From contig NZ_JAGJCF010000010.1 in the NCBI RefSeq assembly GCF_017815135.1, positions 1-64,000 on the forward strand: a stretch of DNA of 64,000 nucleotides, in the 5' to 3' direction. Position 1 is the stretch's first letter; every line of letters begins with the position of its first letter. A program made the position numbers and the translations under genes. The DNA comes from Jiella mangrovi (GTDB lineage: Bacteria; Pseudomonadota; Alphaproteobacteria; Rhizobiales; Rhizobiaceae). Under the pieces are notes generated by a model. It was given only the letters and a program-made list of their open reading frames with translations. It ran no database searches and had not been told where the DNA came from. This document shows positions 19,652-29,915 of this stretch, piece by piece.

Positions 19652-20110
19652 TCAGCCCTCCAGCGTCTTGGCGGCGTCGTGGATCGCCTGACGGATGCGT
19701 TTGTAGGTGGCACAGCGGCAGATGTTGCCGGCCATCGCACCGTCGATGTCCTCGTCGGTGGGATTGGGCGTGAACTGCAGGAGCGAGACCGCCGACATGA
19801 TCTGCCCGGACTGGCAGTAACCGCATTGCGGCACGTCGATCGCCTTCCAGGCGGCCTGGACGGCTTCGGCCTCGGTGCCTTCGAGCCCCTCGATGGTGGT
19901 CACGCTGGATCCGTCGAGAGTGGAGACCGGCGTGATGCAGGATCGCCGGGTCATGCCGTCGACATGCACGGTGCAGGCGCCGCACTGGGCGATGCCGCAG
20001 CCATATTTCGTGCCGGTGAGCCGCTCGGCGTCGCGGATCACCCACAGAAGCGGCGTATCCGGATCGCCATCGAACGTCGTGTCCTGGCCATTGAGGGTGA
20101 AAGTGACCAC
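19652..20110 (-). CDS. 2Fe-2S subunit of the molybdenum hydroxylase
   Basis: A 152-residue IorA-like iron-sulfur subunit carrying two 2Fe-2S clusters. The ferredoxin-type cluster is seen in [18 protein letters not shown] and the C-terminal cluster in [10 protein letters not shown] and NICRC. The start is set at GTG 20110 because GAGGAGG lies six bases upstream; a longer frame from 20206 lacks such a site and would add a stretch foreign to the family. It has no signal peptide, as expected for a subunit carried out by the TAT-tagged partner encoded three bases downstream. Confidence 0.92.
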   Translation of the reverse strand: MVTFTLNGQDTTFDGDPDTPLLWVIRDAERLTGTKYGCGIAQCGACTVHVDGMTRRSCITPVSTLDGSSVTTIEGLEGTEAEAVQAAWKAIDVPQCGYCQSGQIMSAVSLLQFTPNPTDEDIDGAMAGNICRCATYKRIRQAIHDAAKTLEG

Positions 20111-20385
20111 GGTCGCCTCCTCGTCGTCGAAATGCAATCTGTCGATATTCGGCGGTCTTTGTCGATGATCGTCAATCACGATGCCTGTTTCGAAAGCCCT
20201 CGACACATCAAAGTTTTGACCCGCTCCAAACTAGACGGTTATGCGATGATCGCAAGGGATGCAATCGCGACGATCAAGACCCGGCCCGTGACAGGCGGCC
20301 GGCTGTGAATCATCCAGACCCGCGCGCTCATCGCGAGATGCAGGCTTTGCGGGCAGTCGAGATTCCGGTCGCGGCACTGGAGGCA

Positions 20386-20424
20386 ACGAAAACGGCCGCC
20401 CGTTGCCGGGCGACCGCTTTCGTT
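20386..20424 (-). terminator. Rho-independent terminator after csbD-like gene
   Basis: On the minus strand a GC-rich stem (CGGTCGCCCG, loop GCAA, CGGGCGGCCG) is followed by TTTTCGTT, 23 bases after the stop of the CsbD-family gene. Confidence 0.75.
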
Positions 20425-20446
20425 ACGATGATGTGATCGGGTGTGA

Positions 20447-20635
20447 TCAGTGCGAGTGGGTCTGATCCTTCACCGCATCCTTGACCTTGCCGTAGTTCTT
20501 CTGGGTCTTGCCCTCGACCTGGTCCACCTTGCCTTCGGCTTCCATGCGCTCGTTGCCGGTCGCCTTGCCGGCCGTTTCCTTGACCTTGCCGCCCATTTCC
20601 TTGGCAGCGCCCTTGATTTCATTCTTGTCGACCAT
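20447..20635 (-). CDS. CsbD-family stress protein
   Basis: A 62-residue hydrophilic protein with the CsbD pattern NEIKGAAKEMGGKVKETAGKATGN and a second KVDQVEGKTQKNYGKVKDAV. Members are induced by general stress in many bacteria, but their biochemical role is not known. AGGAGG lies six bases before ATG 20635, and a good terminator follows, so it is a single-gene unit. Confidence 0.9.
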   Translation of the reverse strand: MVDKNEIKGAAKEMGGKVKETAGKATGNERMEAEGKVDQVEGKTQKNYGKVKDAVKDQTHSH

Positions 20636-20813
20636 GGTCGTTCCTCCTGAAGGTCACCCGTGCTTGGCTGACCGATGGGCTAAGAACGGCGATGGTGATC
20701 GCAGAGTTCCCTTAGATTTCAGGTATTTGTTGTCACGCCTGCGGACGTGCATCGGGTCTCGTGACAGGCAGAAGTCGTGTTGACGGGGACGATCACGTCG
20801 ACGATGACCGGAT

Positions 20814-21215
20814 CTACTCGGCAATCTCGCGCTTTGCGGCGCTGGCAAGAAAGGCAGAGCGGGTCTGCCCGCGCGCGCGCGCGGCTGCATCGATTGCTTC
20901 GAGGAGACCGAGATCAAGGGAGACGTTGATTCTCGTCGTCGCCCCGCGATCGCGCACGAGCGGCACAACGGTCAGCATGGCGCCTTCCCGGTCGACCTGC
21001 AAAGCTGGATCCGCAACGATCTCGTCGAGGCTGCGCGGCGCGGGCAGGGTTTCGCCATCCGCCTCGATCATGCGCGCATGGCCGCTCAACGCCTCCACGG
21101 CGTTCGAGGCCGCCTCCTCAAGTGTGTCACCAGCGGAGATACATCCGGGAACGTCGGGGAAGCTGACACCGTAGCTGCTGCCGGGCTCCTTGTGAATGAA
21201 AGCGATGTAGCGCAC
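20814..21215 (-). CDS. hicB: HicB-family antitoxin with C-terminal ribbon-helix-helix
   Basis: A 133-residue antitoxin. The N-terminal partial-RNase-H fold is seen in YIAFIHKEPGSSYGVSFPD and VPGCISAGDTLEEAASNAVEAL. The C-terminus (TTRINVSLDLGLLEAIDAAARARGQTRSAFL) is a ribbon-helix-helix DNA-binding segment for autoregulation. GTG 21215 is taken as start since this gives the family length; the frame upstream reads through hicA. It follows hicA after 16 bases, the usual toxin-first order of this system. Confidence 0.88.
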   Translation of the reverse strand: MRYIAFIHKEPGSSYGVSFPDVPGCISAGDTLEEAASNAVEALSGHARMIEADGETLPAPRSLDEIVADPALQVDREGAMLTVVPLVRDRGATTRINVSLDLGLLEAIDAAARARGQTRSAFLASAAKREIAE

Positions 21216-21231
21216 TGATCCCGAGCGAGAT

Positions 21232-21432
21232 TTACGATTGTTGATTGAGGAGTCCAGCTTGCCGAAGCACGGATCTGACTGTCCCTTGCGGTAGGTCCTT
21301 TTCAGGATGCGGAACGGTGACCTTACCCGGTTTGACGGCATGCTTGTAGTGATGATGGGAGCCGGTCACGCCCACTTCGAACCAACCATCCCTGCGCAAA
21401 AGCTTGATGAGATCACGACTGCTCATGGACAT
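21232..21432 (-). CDS. hicA: HicA-family mRNA interferase toxin
   Basis: A 66-residue double-stranded-RNA-binding-fold toxin. The family landmarks are SRDLIKLLRRDGW, GSHHHYKH with the catalytic histidine, and VTVPHPEKDLPQGTVRSVLRQAGL. ATG 21432 and ATG 21426 are both possible starts. In this family translation is blocked by mRNA cleavage until HicB binds. A dyad overlapping an A/T-rich promoter-like box lies just upstream. Confidence 0.92.
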   Translation of the reverse strand: MSMSSRDLIKLLRRDGWFEVGVTGSHHHYKHAVKPGKVTVPHPEKDLPQGTVRSVLRQAGLLNQQS

Positions 21433-21442
21433 GGTCGATCCC

Positions 21443-21475
21443 GTGTGAAATAATACACACCTTGGCGGACGTCAA
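21443..21475 (-). promoter_or_regulatory. Putative hicAB promoter with GTGTG/CACAC dyad
   Basis: An inverted repeat (GTGTG at 21443-21447, CACAC at 21456-21460, 8-base A/T spacer) lies 11 bases before the first hicA start codon. On the minus strand the spacer contains TATTATTT as a -10-like box, and TTGACG at 21475-21470 is a -35-like box 14-16 bases away. A dyad over the -10 is what HicB autorepression would need. The spacing is short, so the call is tentative. Confidence 0.45.
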
Positions 21476-21480
21476 ACGGT

Positions 21481-21828
21481 TCACTCGCTTTCGAACTCGA
21501 CCCGGAGTTTTACCCGATCGATCGCGATGCCGGTGATTTGTGAAATTTCGTTTTGCGCCTCCGTTATGACGTCGGCGACCGTCTTGGCTCTTCGCGTGCG
21601 GGGGGGCGGCGACAGGTTTTCGGGAGGACGACCTGTGCGCAGGAATTCTACCGATACACCGACCGCTTTCGCGATCGCCGGGATTTTGTCGTCCCGGGGT
21701 ACGGAGCCATTCTTCTCCCAATTCCACACCGCCGTCGGAGACACGTTTGTCTCTCTGGCGAGATCACTAGCTGTTAGACCGGCCTTTTCTCGTGCTTTGG
21801 CAAGTCTTTTTCCGAATGCGGTTGCCAT
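21481..21828 (-). CDS. XRE-family transcription regulator next to hicAB
   Basis: A 115-residue protein with an N-terminal Cro/C1-type HTH (FGKRLAKAREKAGLTASDLARETNVSPTAVWNWEKNG). A proline-rich linker (PPENLSPPPRTRR) leads to an acidic C-terminal segment. ATG 21828 is chosen because CAGGAG lies seven bases upstream. It is encoded on the same strand immediately before hicAB, with a 48-base gap. A perfect 8-bp-arm palindrome upstream is a likely autoregulatory operator. Whether it also controls hicAB is open. A third component of the toxin locus or a phage-remnant repressor are both possible. Confidence 0.82.
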   Translation of the reverse strand: MATAFGKRLAKAREKAGLTASDLARETNVSPTAVWNWEKNGSVPRDDKIPAIAKAVGVSVEFLRTGRPPENLSPPPRTRRAKTVADVITEAQNEISQITGIAIDRVKLRVEFESE

Positions 21829-21861
21829 TCCCAACTCCTGTTTCACTTAAAATGAACCAAA

Positions 21862-21890
21862 ACTTGAAAAGTTTCAAGTCAAACTTGAAA
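21862..21890 (-). promoter_or_regulatory. Operator-like palindrome before the XRE regulator
   Basis: ACTTGAAA and TTTCAAGT form a perfect inverted repeat around AG (21862-21879). A third half-site, AACTTGAAA, follows at 21882-21890. On the minus strand the cluster includes TTGACT as a -35-like box. The region is strikingly A/T-rich compared with the surrounding DNA. Confidence 0.6.
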
Positions 21891-21898
21891 CGCCCGAC

Positions 21899-21928
21899 AA
21901 AAAAAAGGGCGGTCCCGAAGGACCGCCC
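21899..21928 (-). terminator. Rho-independent terminator of groESL
   Basis: On the minus strand GGGCGGTCC, loop TTCG and GGACCGCCC are followed by eight T residues. It lies 135 bases after the groEL stop, behind a relic copy of the groEL 3' end. Confidence 0.9.
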
Positions 21929-21964
21929 TGTAACGCTTGGCTGAGAAGCGCTGGTCAACCGGAC

Positions 21965-22062
21965 TTAGAAGTCCATGCCGCCACCTGAAACCGGGCTTGC
22001 CCGGTTTCAGCATCTTCAAGGATGGGCGGGCTTGATGGTCTTCTTCGAAGCCTATCGGCTTC
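21965..22062 (-). repeat. Relic of groEL 3' end and short insert downstream of groEL
   Basis: The last bases of groEL (encoding GGMDF and TAA) recur at 21965-21983 with one or two changes, exactly 98 bases after the functional copy at 22063. The DNA between holds a perfect hairpin (TGAAACCGGGC / GCCCGGTTTCA) and a smaller one around CGAAGCC/GGCTTC. This looks like a small insertion that duplicated the gene end, moving the terminator away from the stop codon. Confidence 0.6.
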
Positions 22063-23793
<1,731 letters not shown>

Positions 23794-23808
23794 TCAGGCC
23801 GTCTCGCC

Positions 23809-24108
23809 TCAGGCGGCGACGACGCCCATGATGTCGGACTCTTTCATGATCAGAAGGTCTTCGCCGTTGAGCTTGACCTCGGTGCCCGACCACTTGCCGA
23901 AGAGGACGCGATCGCCTTCCTTGACGTCGAGCGGAACGACCTTGCCGGACTCGTCACGAGCGCCGGAACCGACGGCGACGATCTCGCCTTCCTGGGGCTT
24001 TTCCTTCGCGGTGTCCGGAATGATGATGCCGCCAGCGGTCTTGGCTTCGGACTCCACCCGGCGAACCACGACGCGGTCGTGCAGGGGACGGAAGTTCACA
24101 GCTGCCAT
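23809..24108 (-). CDS. groES: Co-chaperonin GroES (10 kDa)
   Basis: A 99-residue lid of the GroEL chamber, beginning [19 protein letters not shown]. The mobile loop lies in [21 protein letters not shown], with the IIIP residues that contact GroEL, and the roof loop follows. ATG 24108 is the family start; the longer frame from 24156 reads the leader. The gene lies 64 bases after a CIRCE element and is the first gene of the groESL operon. Confidence 0.98.
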   Translation of the reverse strand: MAAVNFRPLHDRVVVRRVESEAKTAGGIIIPDTAKEKPQEGEIVAVGSGARDESGKVVPLDVKEGDRVLFGKWSGTEVKLNGEDLLIMKESDIMGVVAA

Positions 24109-24171
24109 GTTCGTTTGAACCCTTCGTTGGACGATAGTGCCGGAGCTCGTGAGCATCCGGCTGAAACAGTA

Positions 24172-24198
24172 TTAGCACTCACCCGATGGGAGTGCTAA
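24172..24198 (-). promoter_or_regulatory. CIRCE operator of groESL (HrcA site)
   Basis: A perfect match to the CIRCE consensus: TTAGCACTC, nine bases, GAGTGCTAA. It lies between the promoter and groES, where the heat-sensitive repressor HrcA binds. It predicts an hrcA gene elsewhere in the genome. Confidence 0.97.
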
Positions 24199-24206
24199 CA
24201 GCCGCT

Positions 24207-24236
24207 ACCTAGTGAGCGAGCCGGGTGAGTGTCAAG
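24207..24236 (-). promoter_or_regulatory. Probable sigma-70 promoter of groESL
   Basis: On the minus strand CTTGACA (24236-24230) is followed after 17 bases by CTAGGT (24212-24207). This fits the alphaproteobacterial housekeeping pattern of CTTGAC and CTATAT-like boxes. The CIRCE element begins eight bases further on, over the expected transcription start. Confidence 0.6.
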
Positions 24237-24447
24237 GGGATGGGAGACAAAAAACAGCGATCGGGGGTCGTCGCCCAGATCAGAAAACTGCCGCATTCGC
24301 AGTGGCCACGGCGGCACAGGCCAAGAGCCGGGGCATACGATTGCAGAGGCCATCTGCGAGCGCACTCGACTTGACCGCTCGCGCCCTCATCTCTATCGCC
24401 TCGGGGCGAGATTCAAGCCCGAAACGCCAATTCGCCTGGAACAGTTA

Positions 24448-25305
24448 ATGCCGAACCCGTCGTCTGCCGCGCCGCGCCGCATCGCGCATCTCGCCGAGAT
24501 CGCCGGCGGCTACGACGCGATCTTATGCGATATCTGGGGCGTCGTGCATGATGGTCTGGCCAAGCATGCGGCGGCCGAACGGGCGCTTGCCGACGCCCGG
24601 GCCGCCGGGGCGACCGTTGTTCTCATCACCAATGCGCCGCGCCAGGCGGCCGGCGTCGTCGCGCAGCTCGATTCCTTCGGTTTCTCGCGCGAGGCCTTCG
24701 ATCAGATCGTCACGTCGGGCGATGTCACACGCGCCCTGATCTCCAGGGCCGAGGGGCCGCTCTTTCACATCGGGCCACCGCGCGACGTCGATCTTTTCGA
24801 TGGGCTCGGGGTCGAGACGACCGACGATCCCGGCGCGGCGAGAGCCGTGATCGCGACGGGTCTTTACGACGACGAGACGGAAACGCCGGAGGACTACCGG
24901 GACCTGATCGCCACCTTCCGCAAGAACGACCTGCCGATGGTCTGCGCCAATCCCGACATCGTCGTTCATCGCGGCGAAAAGCTCGTCTATTGCGCCGGTG
25001 CCGTCGCAAAGGCCTATCAGGATGCCGGCGGCCGGGTCTCCATGGCCGGCAAGCCCTATCCGCCGATCTATCAGGAAGCGCGGCGGCTTGCGCGAACGAG
25101 CGAGACTTCGCGCATCCTTGGCATCGGCGATGGCCTCGCCACCGACATCAAGGGCGCCAACGAGGCCGGCCTCGACGTGCTTCTGATCACCGGCGGCATC
25201 CACGGCAAGGACTTCGGCGACCGGCCCGAGGATCCGGCAGCGGTCGCCGGGGTTCTCACCGAGAAGGGTCTGTCTTCGCAATATTTCATGGCGGCGCTCG
25301 AATGA
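24448..25305 (+). CDS. HAD-superfamily hydrolase, TIGR01459 type
   Basis: A 285-residue phosphatase of the HAD IIA group. Motif I reads AILCDIWGVVHDG with the nucleophile aspartate in DIW, motif II lies in VVLITNAPR, and the acidic motif in ILGIGDGLATDIKGANEAGLD. The exact phosphate ester is unknown. ATG 24448 is used; the open frame upstream extends into the groESL promoter region. Its stop overlaps the ribF start (ATGA). This pairing with ribF is common in alphaproteobacteria and hints at a role near flavin metabolism. Confidence 0.9.
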   Translation: MPNPSSAAPRRIAHLAEIAGGYDAILCDIWGVVHDGLAKHAAAERALADARAAGATVVLITNAPRQAAGVVAQLDSFGFSREAFDQIVTSGDVTRALISRAEGPLFHIGPPRDVDLFDGLGVETTDDPGAARAVIATGLYDDETETPEDYRDLIATFRKNDLPMVCANPDIVVHRGEKLVYCAGAVAKAYQDAGGRVSMAGKPYPPIYQEARRLARTSETSRILGIGDGLATDIKGANEAGLDVLLITGGIHGKDFGDRPEDPAAVAGVLTEKGLSSQYFMAALE

Positions 25306-26288
25306 GCGCACCGGCCGCCATCGCCAGACTGTCCGGCGAGAGACCGATACCGGCGAAGTTCCAGGGCGGCGTCGTCGCCATCGGGAATTTCGACGGCGTC
25401 CATCGCGGCCACCAGGCGGTGCTCGCCTCGGCGCGCGAGATCGCCCGCGCCGAGGCAAAGCCGCTGATCTGCCTGACTTTCGAGCCGCATCCGCGAACGG
25501 TCTTCAATCCCGAGCGGCCGGTGCCGAGGCTGACCCCGGCGCCGATCCGGGCAAGGCTCCTCGGCGCCCTCGGCTTCGATGCGGTCGTCGAGCAGGGCTT
25601 CGACAGGGACTTTGCGGGGATCGAGCCGGAGACCTTCGTGAAGGCGATCCTCGTCGAGCGGCTGCAGGCCGCCCATGTCGTTGCAGGCTTCGACTTTCAC
25701 TATGGCGCCAAGCGGGCCGGGACGCCGCAGACCCTGATCACCTCCGGCGAGCGCCACGGCTTTGGCGCGACGCTCGTCCCGGCGATCGACGACGGTGGCG
25801 GCGAGACGATCTCCTCGAGCCGGATCCGCGCATTGCTCGAAGCCGGTGATACAGCGCGCGCCGCCGAGCTTTTGGGATATCGCTGGACGATCGGCGGCTC
25901 GGTGTCGGAGGGACAGCGGCTCGGCCGCACCCTCGGCTATCCCACCGCGAACATCCATCTGATGCCCGACACGATGCTGAAATTCGGCATCTATGCCGTG
26001 CGTGTGCGCCGCGCCGACGGGACGATCCATGACGGTGTCGCAAGCTTCGGCCGCCGCCCGACCTTCGATAACGGCGCCGCCCTGTTCGAGACCTTCCTGT
26101 TCGATTTTTCCGGCGATCTCTACGGCGAGACGATCGCCGTCTCGATCTTCGAGTTCCTGCGCGGCGAGGAAAAGTTCGACACCGCCGAAGCGCTGGTCGC
26201 GCAGATGGACGTGGATTCGGAAAACGCCAAGGCGGTGCTCGCTGCGGCAGCCCCGCTGAGCGATCTCGACCGGGCGATCTCCTTCTGA
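25302..26288 (+). CDS. ribF: Bifunctional riboflavin kinase / FAD synthetase
   Basis: Converts riboflavin to FMN and FMN to FAD. The 328-residue protein has the N-terminal nucleotidyltransferase motif AIGNFDGVHRGHQA (about residues 27-40) and the C-terminal riboflavin kinase domain with GRTLGYPTANIHL. The start overlaps the preceding stop codon (ATGA), so the two genes are translationally coupled. No FMN riboswitch is visible, as expected for an internal operon gene. Confidence 0.95.
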   Translation: MSAPAAIARLSGERPIPAKFQGGVVAIGNFDGVHRGHQAVLASAREIARAEAKPLICLTFEPHPRTVFNPERPVPRLTPAPIRARLLGALGFDAVVEQGFDRDFAGIEPETFVKAILVERLQAAHVVAGFDFHYGAKRAGTPQTLITSGERHGFGATLVPAIDDGGGETISSSRIRALLEAGDTARAAELLGYRWTIGGSVSEGQRLGRTLGYPTANIHLMPDTMLKFGIYAVRVRRADGTIHDGVASFGRRPTFDNGAALFETFLFDFSGDLYGETIAVSIFEFLRGEEKFDTAEALVAQMDVDSENAKAVLAAAAPLSDLDRAISF

Positions 26289-26522
26289 TCGCTCGTCGCC
26301 GGACACGCGGCGACGGGCGTTCTTTTCATCGCGCCGCGAAATTGCTAAAGCCGGCCCATGTTGACACGGCACATCGTCTCGATCGGTCTGCGAATTAGTC
26401 GCCCGGCCTTCCGGCAGTCCTGACGGGCGCGCGGAGGGACCGGGCCGTATCGCGTTTCAACGCTCACTTCTCTTTCGCCGCCGCTTGAGATTTTCGCGGC
26501 CGCAACAGGACTGACCCGCATC

Positions 26523-29500
26523 ATGACCGACGAGACGAAACCAGAAGCCGGCATCGACTACGCCAAGACCCTCAACCTGCCGCAGACCGATTTCCCCATG
26601 CGCGCCGGGCTGCCCAAGGCCGAGCCGGAATGGCTGGCGAAATGGGACGGCATGGATCTTTACGGCAAGCTGCGTCAGGCGTCGAAGGGACGGCCGAAAT
26701 ACGTCCTCCACGACGGCCCGCCCTATGCCAACGGCAACCTCCATATCGGCCACGCGCTGAACAAGATCCTGAAAGACGTCATCAACCGCTCCTTCCAGAT
26801 GCGCGGTTACGACGCCAACTACGTCCCCGGCTGGGACTGCCACGGCCTGCCGATCGAGTGGAAGATCGAGGAGGCCTACCGCGCCAAGGGCAAGAACAAG
26901 GACGAGATCGAGATCAACGAATTCCGGAAAGAGTGCCGGGAATTCGCGACCCATTGGGTCGGCGTCCAGACGGAAGAGTTTCGGCGCCTCGGCGTCGAGG
27001 GCGATTTCAAGAACCCGTATCTCACGATGAACTTCGAGGCGGAGTCGGTGATCGCCGGCGAGCTGTTGAAGTTCGCCATGTCGGGCCAGCTCTATCGGGG
27101 GTCGAAGCCGATCATGTGGTCGGTGGTCGAGAAGACCGCGCTGGCCGAAGCCGAGGTCGAGTATCACGACTACGAGTCGGATACGGTGTGGGTGAAGTTT
27201 CCAGTGGCAGGGGATGGACGGCTCGCCGGCGCATCCGTCGTCATCTGGACCACCACCCCCTGGACGATGCCGGGCAACCGCGCGATCGCCTTCTCCACTC
27301 GCATCGCCTATGGCCAATACGAGGTCACGGCGCCCGAAGACGCCGACAACCCGCGTTGGGCGAAGCCGGGCGACAAGTTGATCCTCGCCGATGCCCTGGC
27401 TGCCGACGTCTTCGCCAAGGCGCGCGTGCCGGAAGGCGGATGGCGGAAGGTAGCCGACGTGAAACCGTCCGATCTGCAGGGTCTCGTCGTGGACCACCCG
27501 CTGAAGGGTTGGGCGACAACCTCCCCCTTGAGGGGAGGTCCGAGAGCCGAAGGCGATCGGGGTGGGGGTGATGCCGCAACGCCTGTCCTGGGCGATCCCG
27601 CTCGGCGCTCGGCACGGGACCCCCACCCTCAATCCCTCCCCACAAGGGGGAGGGAGGTCTCTGTGCCATATTCCTTCCCCGTCCCCCTCATCGCCGGCGA
27701 TCACGTCACCGACGATGCCGGCACCGGCTTCGTCCACACCGCGCCCGGCCACGGCCGCGAGGACTTCGACGCCTGGATGGAGATGCGCCGCGATCTCGAA
27801 GCGCGCGGTATCGACACGGCGATTCCCTTCACCGTCGACGATGACGGCTTCTATACCAAGGACGCGCCGGGCTTCGGGCCGGATGCCGAGGGCGGGCCTG
27901 CGCGGGTCATCGACGACAAGGGCAAGAAGGGTGACGCCAACAAGCGCGTCATCGCCGCACTGATCGAGCAGGGAAATCTGCTGGCGCGCGGCCGGCTGAA
28001 GCATTCCTATCCGCATTCGTGGCGCTCGAAGAAGCCGGTGATCTTCAGGAACACGCCGCAGTGGTTCGTTCATATGGACCGGGACCTGGGTGGCTATGGG
28101 CTGGAGGGCGCACCCTCGCCCTTCGAGGCTCCGCTTCGCTCCGCACCTCAGGATGAGGGTGCTAGCGTCGCGGCCTCCGCTGACGGTGCTGGCGCCAGTG
28201 CTTCCACAAGCGCTGAAGCTGCAGCCGCAAACGCTAGCCCTCATCCTGAGGTGCCGCCGCAGGCGGCCTCGAAGGGCGAGGGCGGCTCGCAGCAGCCCTC
28301 GGCCGAAGGCCGCAAGCCCGAACGGGCGTTGGCCGGTCAGGCCGCCCCCGCGGAGCGCAGCCGCGCCAGCGGCGACAGCGTGAGCGAAAATAGCTTGGAT
28401 ACCCTCCGCTCCCGCGCCCTCTCCGCCATCGACCACACCCGCTTCGTCCCCGCCTCCGGCCAGAACCGCCTGCGCGGCATGATCGCCGACCGGCCGGACT
28501 GGGTGCTGTCGCGCCAGCGCGCCTGGGGCGTGCCGATCTGCGTCTTTGCCGATGCGGACGGCAATGTCCTGAAGGATGACGCCGTCAACGCCCGCATCCT
28601 CGAAGCCTTCGCCAAGGAAGGCGCCGATGCGTGGTTCGCCGCTGGCGCCAAGGAGCGATTCCTCGGCAACGAGCACGACGTCTCGAAATGGACCATGGTC
28701 CGCGACATTCTCGACGTGTGGTTCGATTCCGGCTCGACCCATGCCTTCTGCCTGGAACAGCGCCCTGACCTAAAATGGCCGGCGGACCTTTATCTCGAAG
28801 GCTCCGACCAGCATCGCGGCTGGTTCCACTCCTCGCTTCTGGAAAGCTGCGGCACGCGCGGCCGGGCGCCCTATGACGCCGTCCTCACCCATGGCTTCGT
28901 CATGGACGAGGAGGGGCGCAAGATGTCGAAGTCGCTCGGCAACGTCGTCACCCCGCAGGAGGTGATCAAGCAGTCCGGCGCCGACATTCTCCGGCTCTGG
29001 GTGGTTTCGTCGGATTATTCGGAGGATCTGCGTCTCGGCAAGACGATCCTCCAGACCAATGTCGACAGCTATCGCAAGCTCAGAAACACCATGCGCTGGA
29101 TGCTCGGCACCCTCGCTCATGACGAAGGCGAAACGGTGCCGCTCGATCAGATGCCCGAGCTCGAACGGCTGATGCTCCACCGCATCGCCGAACTCGACGA
29201 GGTCGTGCGCAAGGGCTACGACGCCTTCGACTTCAAGCGGGTCGCAAGGGCGCTTCTCGATTTCGTCGTCGTCGAGCTTTCGGCCTTCTATTTCGACGTG
29301 CGCAAGGACGCGCTCTATTGCGATCCGATCTCTTCGGTAAAACGCAAGGCGTCCCTTCAGGTGGTGCGGACGCTGTTCGACCATCTCGTCACCTGGCTCG
29401 CGCCGATGCTGCCCTTCACCATGGAAGAGGCCTGGCTCGAGCGCTATCCCGACGCCGTGTCGGTTCATCTCGAACAGTTCCGCGCCGTCGATCCGGCCTG

Positions 29501-29915
29501 GAAGGACGAGGCGCTCAGCCTTCGCTGGCAGACGATCCGCAAGGTCCGCCGCGTCGTCATGGGCGCGCTGGAGGAAAAGCGCCGCGACAAGGTGATCGGC
29601 TCGTCGCTCGAAGCCTGGCCAACGGTACATGTCGCCGACGCCGAGACCCGCGCCCTCGTCGCAGCGTCGGATTTCGCCGAAACCTGCATCACCTCCGGGA
29701 TCGAGGTCAGCGGCGATCCGGCCCCGGAGGGCGCCTTCACCCTCGCCGACACGCCGGGCGTCGCCGTCGTCTTCGCCAAGGCCGAGGGCAGGAAATGCGC
29801 GAGATCCTGGAAGATCTCCGGCGATGTCGGCTCGGACCCCGACTATCCGGATGTCTCGGCGCGCGATGCCAAGGCCTTGCGGGAGCTGAAGGCCGCGGGC
29901 CGTCTTGCAGCATGA
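26523..29915 (+). CDS. ileS: Isoleucyl-tRNA synthetase with two repeat-derived insertions
   Basis: Charges tRNA-Ile. The class I landmarks are intact: HIGH at 74-77, the editing-domain segment [25 protein letters not shown], and KMSKS at 800-804. The protein has 1130 residues, about 150 more than usual. The excess lies in two blocks whose DNA is palindromic repeat. Residues about 330-380 (27511-27660) lie between HPLKG and the [16 protein letters not shown] segment of the editing domain. Residues about 525-625 (28096-28397) lie between MDRDLG and [12 protein letters not shown]. Both keep the frame and have no stop codons, and both flank conserved motifs without breaking them. The gene is essential, so the insertions are presumably tolerated surface loops. 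Confidence 0.95.
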   Translation: MTDETKPEAGIDYAKTLNLPQTDFPMRAGLPKAEPEWLAKWDGMDLYGKLRQASKGRPKYVLHDGPPYANGNLHIGHALNKILKDVINRSFQMRGYDANYVPGWDCHGLPIEWKIEEAYRAKGKNKDEIEINEFRKECREFATHWVGVQTEEFRRLGVEGDFKNPYLTMNFEAESVIAGELLKFAMSGQLYRGSKPIMWSVVEKTALAEAEVEYHDYESDTVWVKFPVAGDGRLAGASVVIWTTTPWTMPGNRAIAFSTRIAYGQYEVTAPEDADNPRWAKPGDKLILADALAADVFAKARVPEGGWRKVADVKPSDLQGLVVDHPLKGWATTSPLRGGPRAEGDRGGGDAATPVLGDPARRSARDPHPQSLPTRGREVSVPYSFPVPLIAGDHVTDDAGTGFVHTAPGHGREDFDAWMEMRRDLEARGIDTAIPFTVDDDGFYTKDAPGFGPDAEGGPARVIDDKGKKGDANKRVIAALIEQGNLLARGRLKHSYPHSWRSKKPVIFRNTPQWFVHMDRDLGGYGLEGAPSPFEAPLRSAPQDEGASVAASADGAGASASTSAEAAAANASPHPEVPPQAASKGEGGSQQPSAEGRKPERALAGQAAPAERSRASGDSVSENSLDTLRSRALSAIDHTRFVPASGQNRLRGMIADRPDWVLSRQRAWGVPICVFADADGNVLKDDAVNARILEAFAKEGADAWFAAGAKERFLGNEHDVSKWTMVRDILDVWFDSGSTHAFCLEQRPDLKWPADLYLEGSDQHRGWFHSSLLESCGTRGRAPYDAVLTHGFVMDEEGRKMSKSLGNVVTPQEVIKQSGADILRLWVVSSDYSEDLRLGKTILQTNVDSYRKLRNTMRWMLGTLAHDEGETVPLDQMPELERLMLHRIAELDEVVRKGYDAFDFKRVARALLDFVVVELSAFYFDVRKDALYCDPISSVKRKASLQVVRTLFDHLVTWLAPMLPFTMEEAWLERYPDAVSVHLEQFRAVDPAWKDEALSLRWQTIRKVRRVVMGALEEKRRDKVIGSSLEAWPTVHVADAETRALVAASDFAETCITSGIEVSGDPAPEGAFTLADTPGVAVVFAKAEGRKCARSWKISGDVGSDPDYPDVSARDAKALRELKAAGRLAA
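27519..27658. repeat. Palindromic element C inside ileS (editing domain)
   Basis: ACCTCCCCCTTGAGGGGAGGT opens the block, GGTGGGGGTG pairs with GACCCCCACCC further on, and CCCTCCCCACAAGGGGGAGGG closes it. This is a second repeat family, seen once in this window, resembling the T/C-rich intergenic palindromes of rhizobia. It is translated as a Pro/Arg/Gly-rich insert. Confidence 0.8.
28112..28160. repeat. Palindromic REP-like element A5 inside ileS
   Basis: ACCCTCGCCCTTCGAGG and CCTCAGGATGAGGGT form the arms, with GGCTCCGCTTCGCTCCGC at the centre. It has the same orientation as A1 and A3 and forms the left half of the second ileS insertion. A GCTAGCG motif follows it and is mirrored by CGCTAGC just before A6. 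Confidence 0.9.
28237..28283. repeat. Palindromic REP-like element A6 inside ileS
   Basis: GCCCTCATCCTGAGGTGC and CCTCGAAGGGCGAGGGC form the arms, with GCCGCCGCAGGCGGC at the centre. It is the reverse-oriented partner of A5, so the A5-A6 pair has the same architecture as A1-A2 and A3-A4. Confidence 0.9.

Noticed and set aside
17381-20308. Plus-strand open frame of 975 codons
   Set aside because: It mirrors the molybdenum hydroxylase genes on the minus strand, which carry TAT, iron-sulfur and Mo-site motifs. The plus-strand product has no recognisable domain.
25302-25330. FMN riboswitch in front of ribF
   Set aside because: The ribF start overlaps the preceding stop codon, leaving no room for an aptamer.
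26523-29915. ileS as a pseudogene or assembly artefact
   Set aside because: The frame is intact from start to stop, all catalytic motifs are in order, and both extra blocks match repeat families seen elsewhere, so insertion explains the length better than decay.
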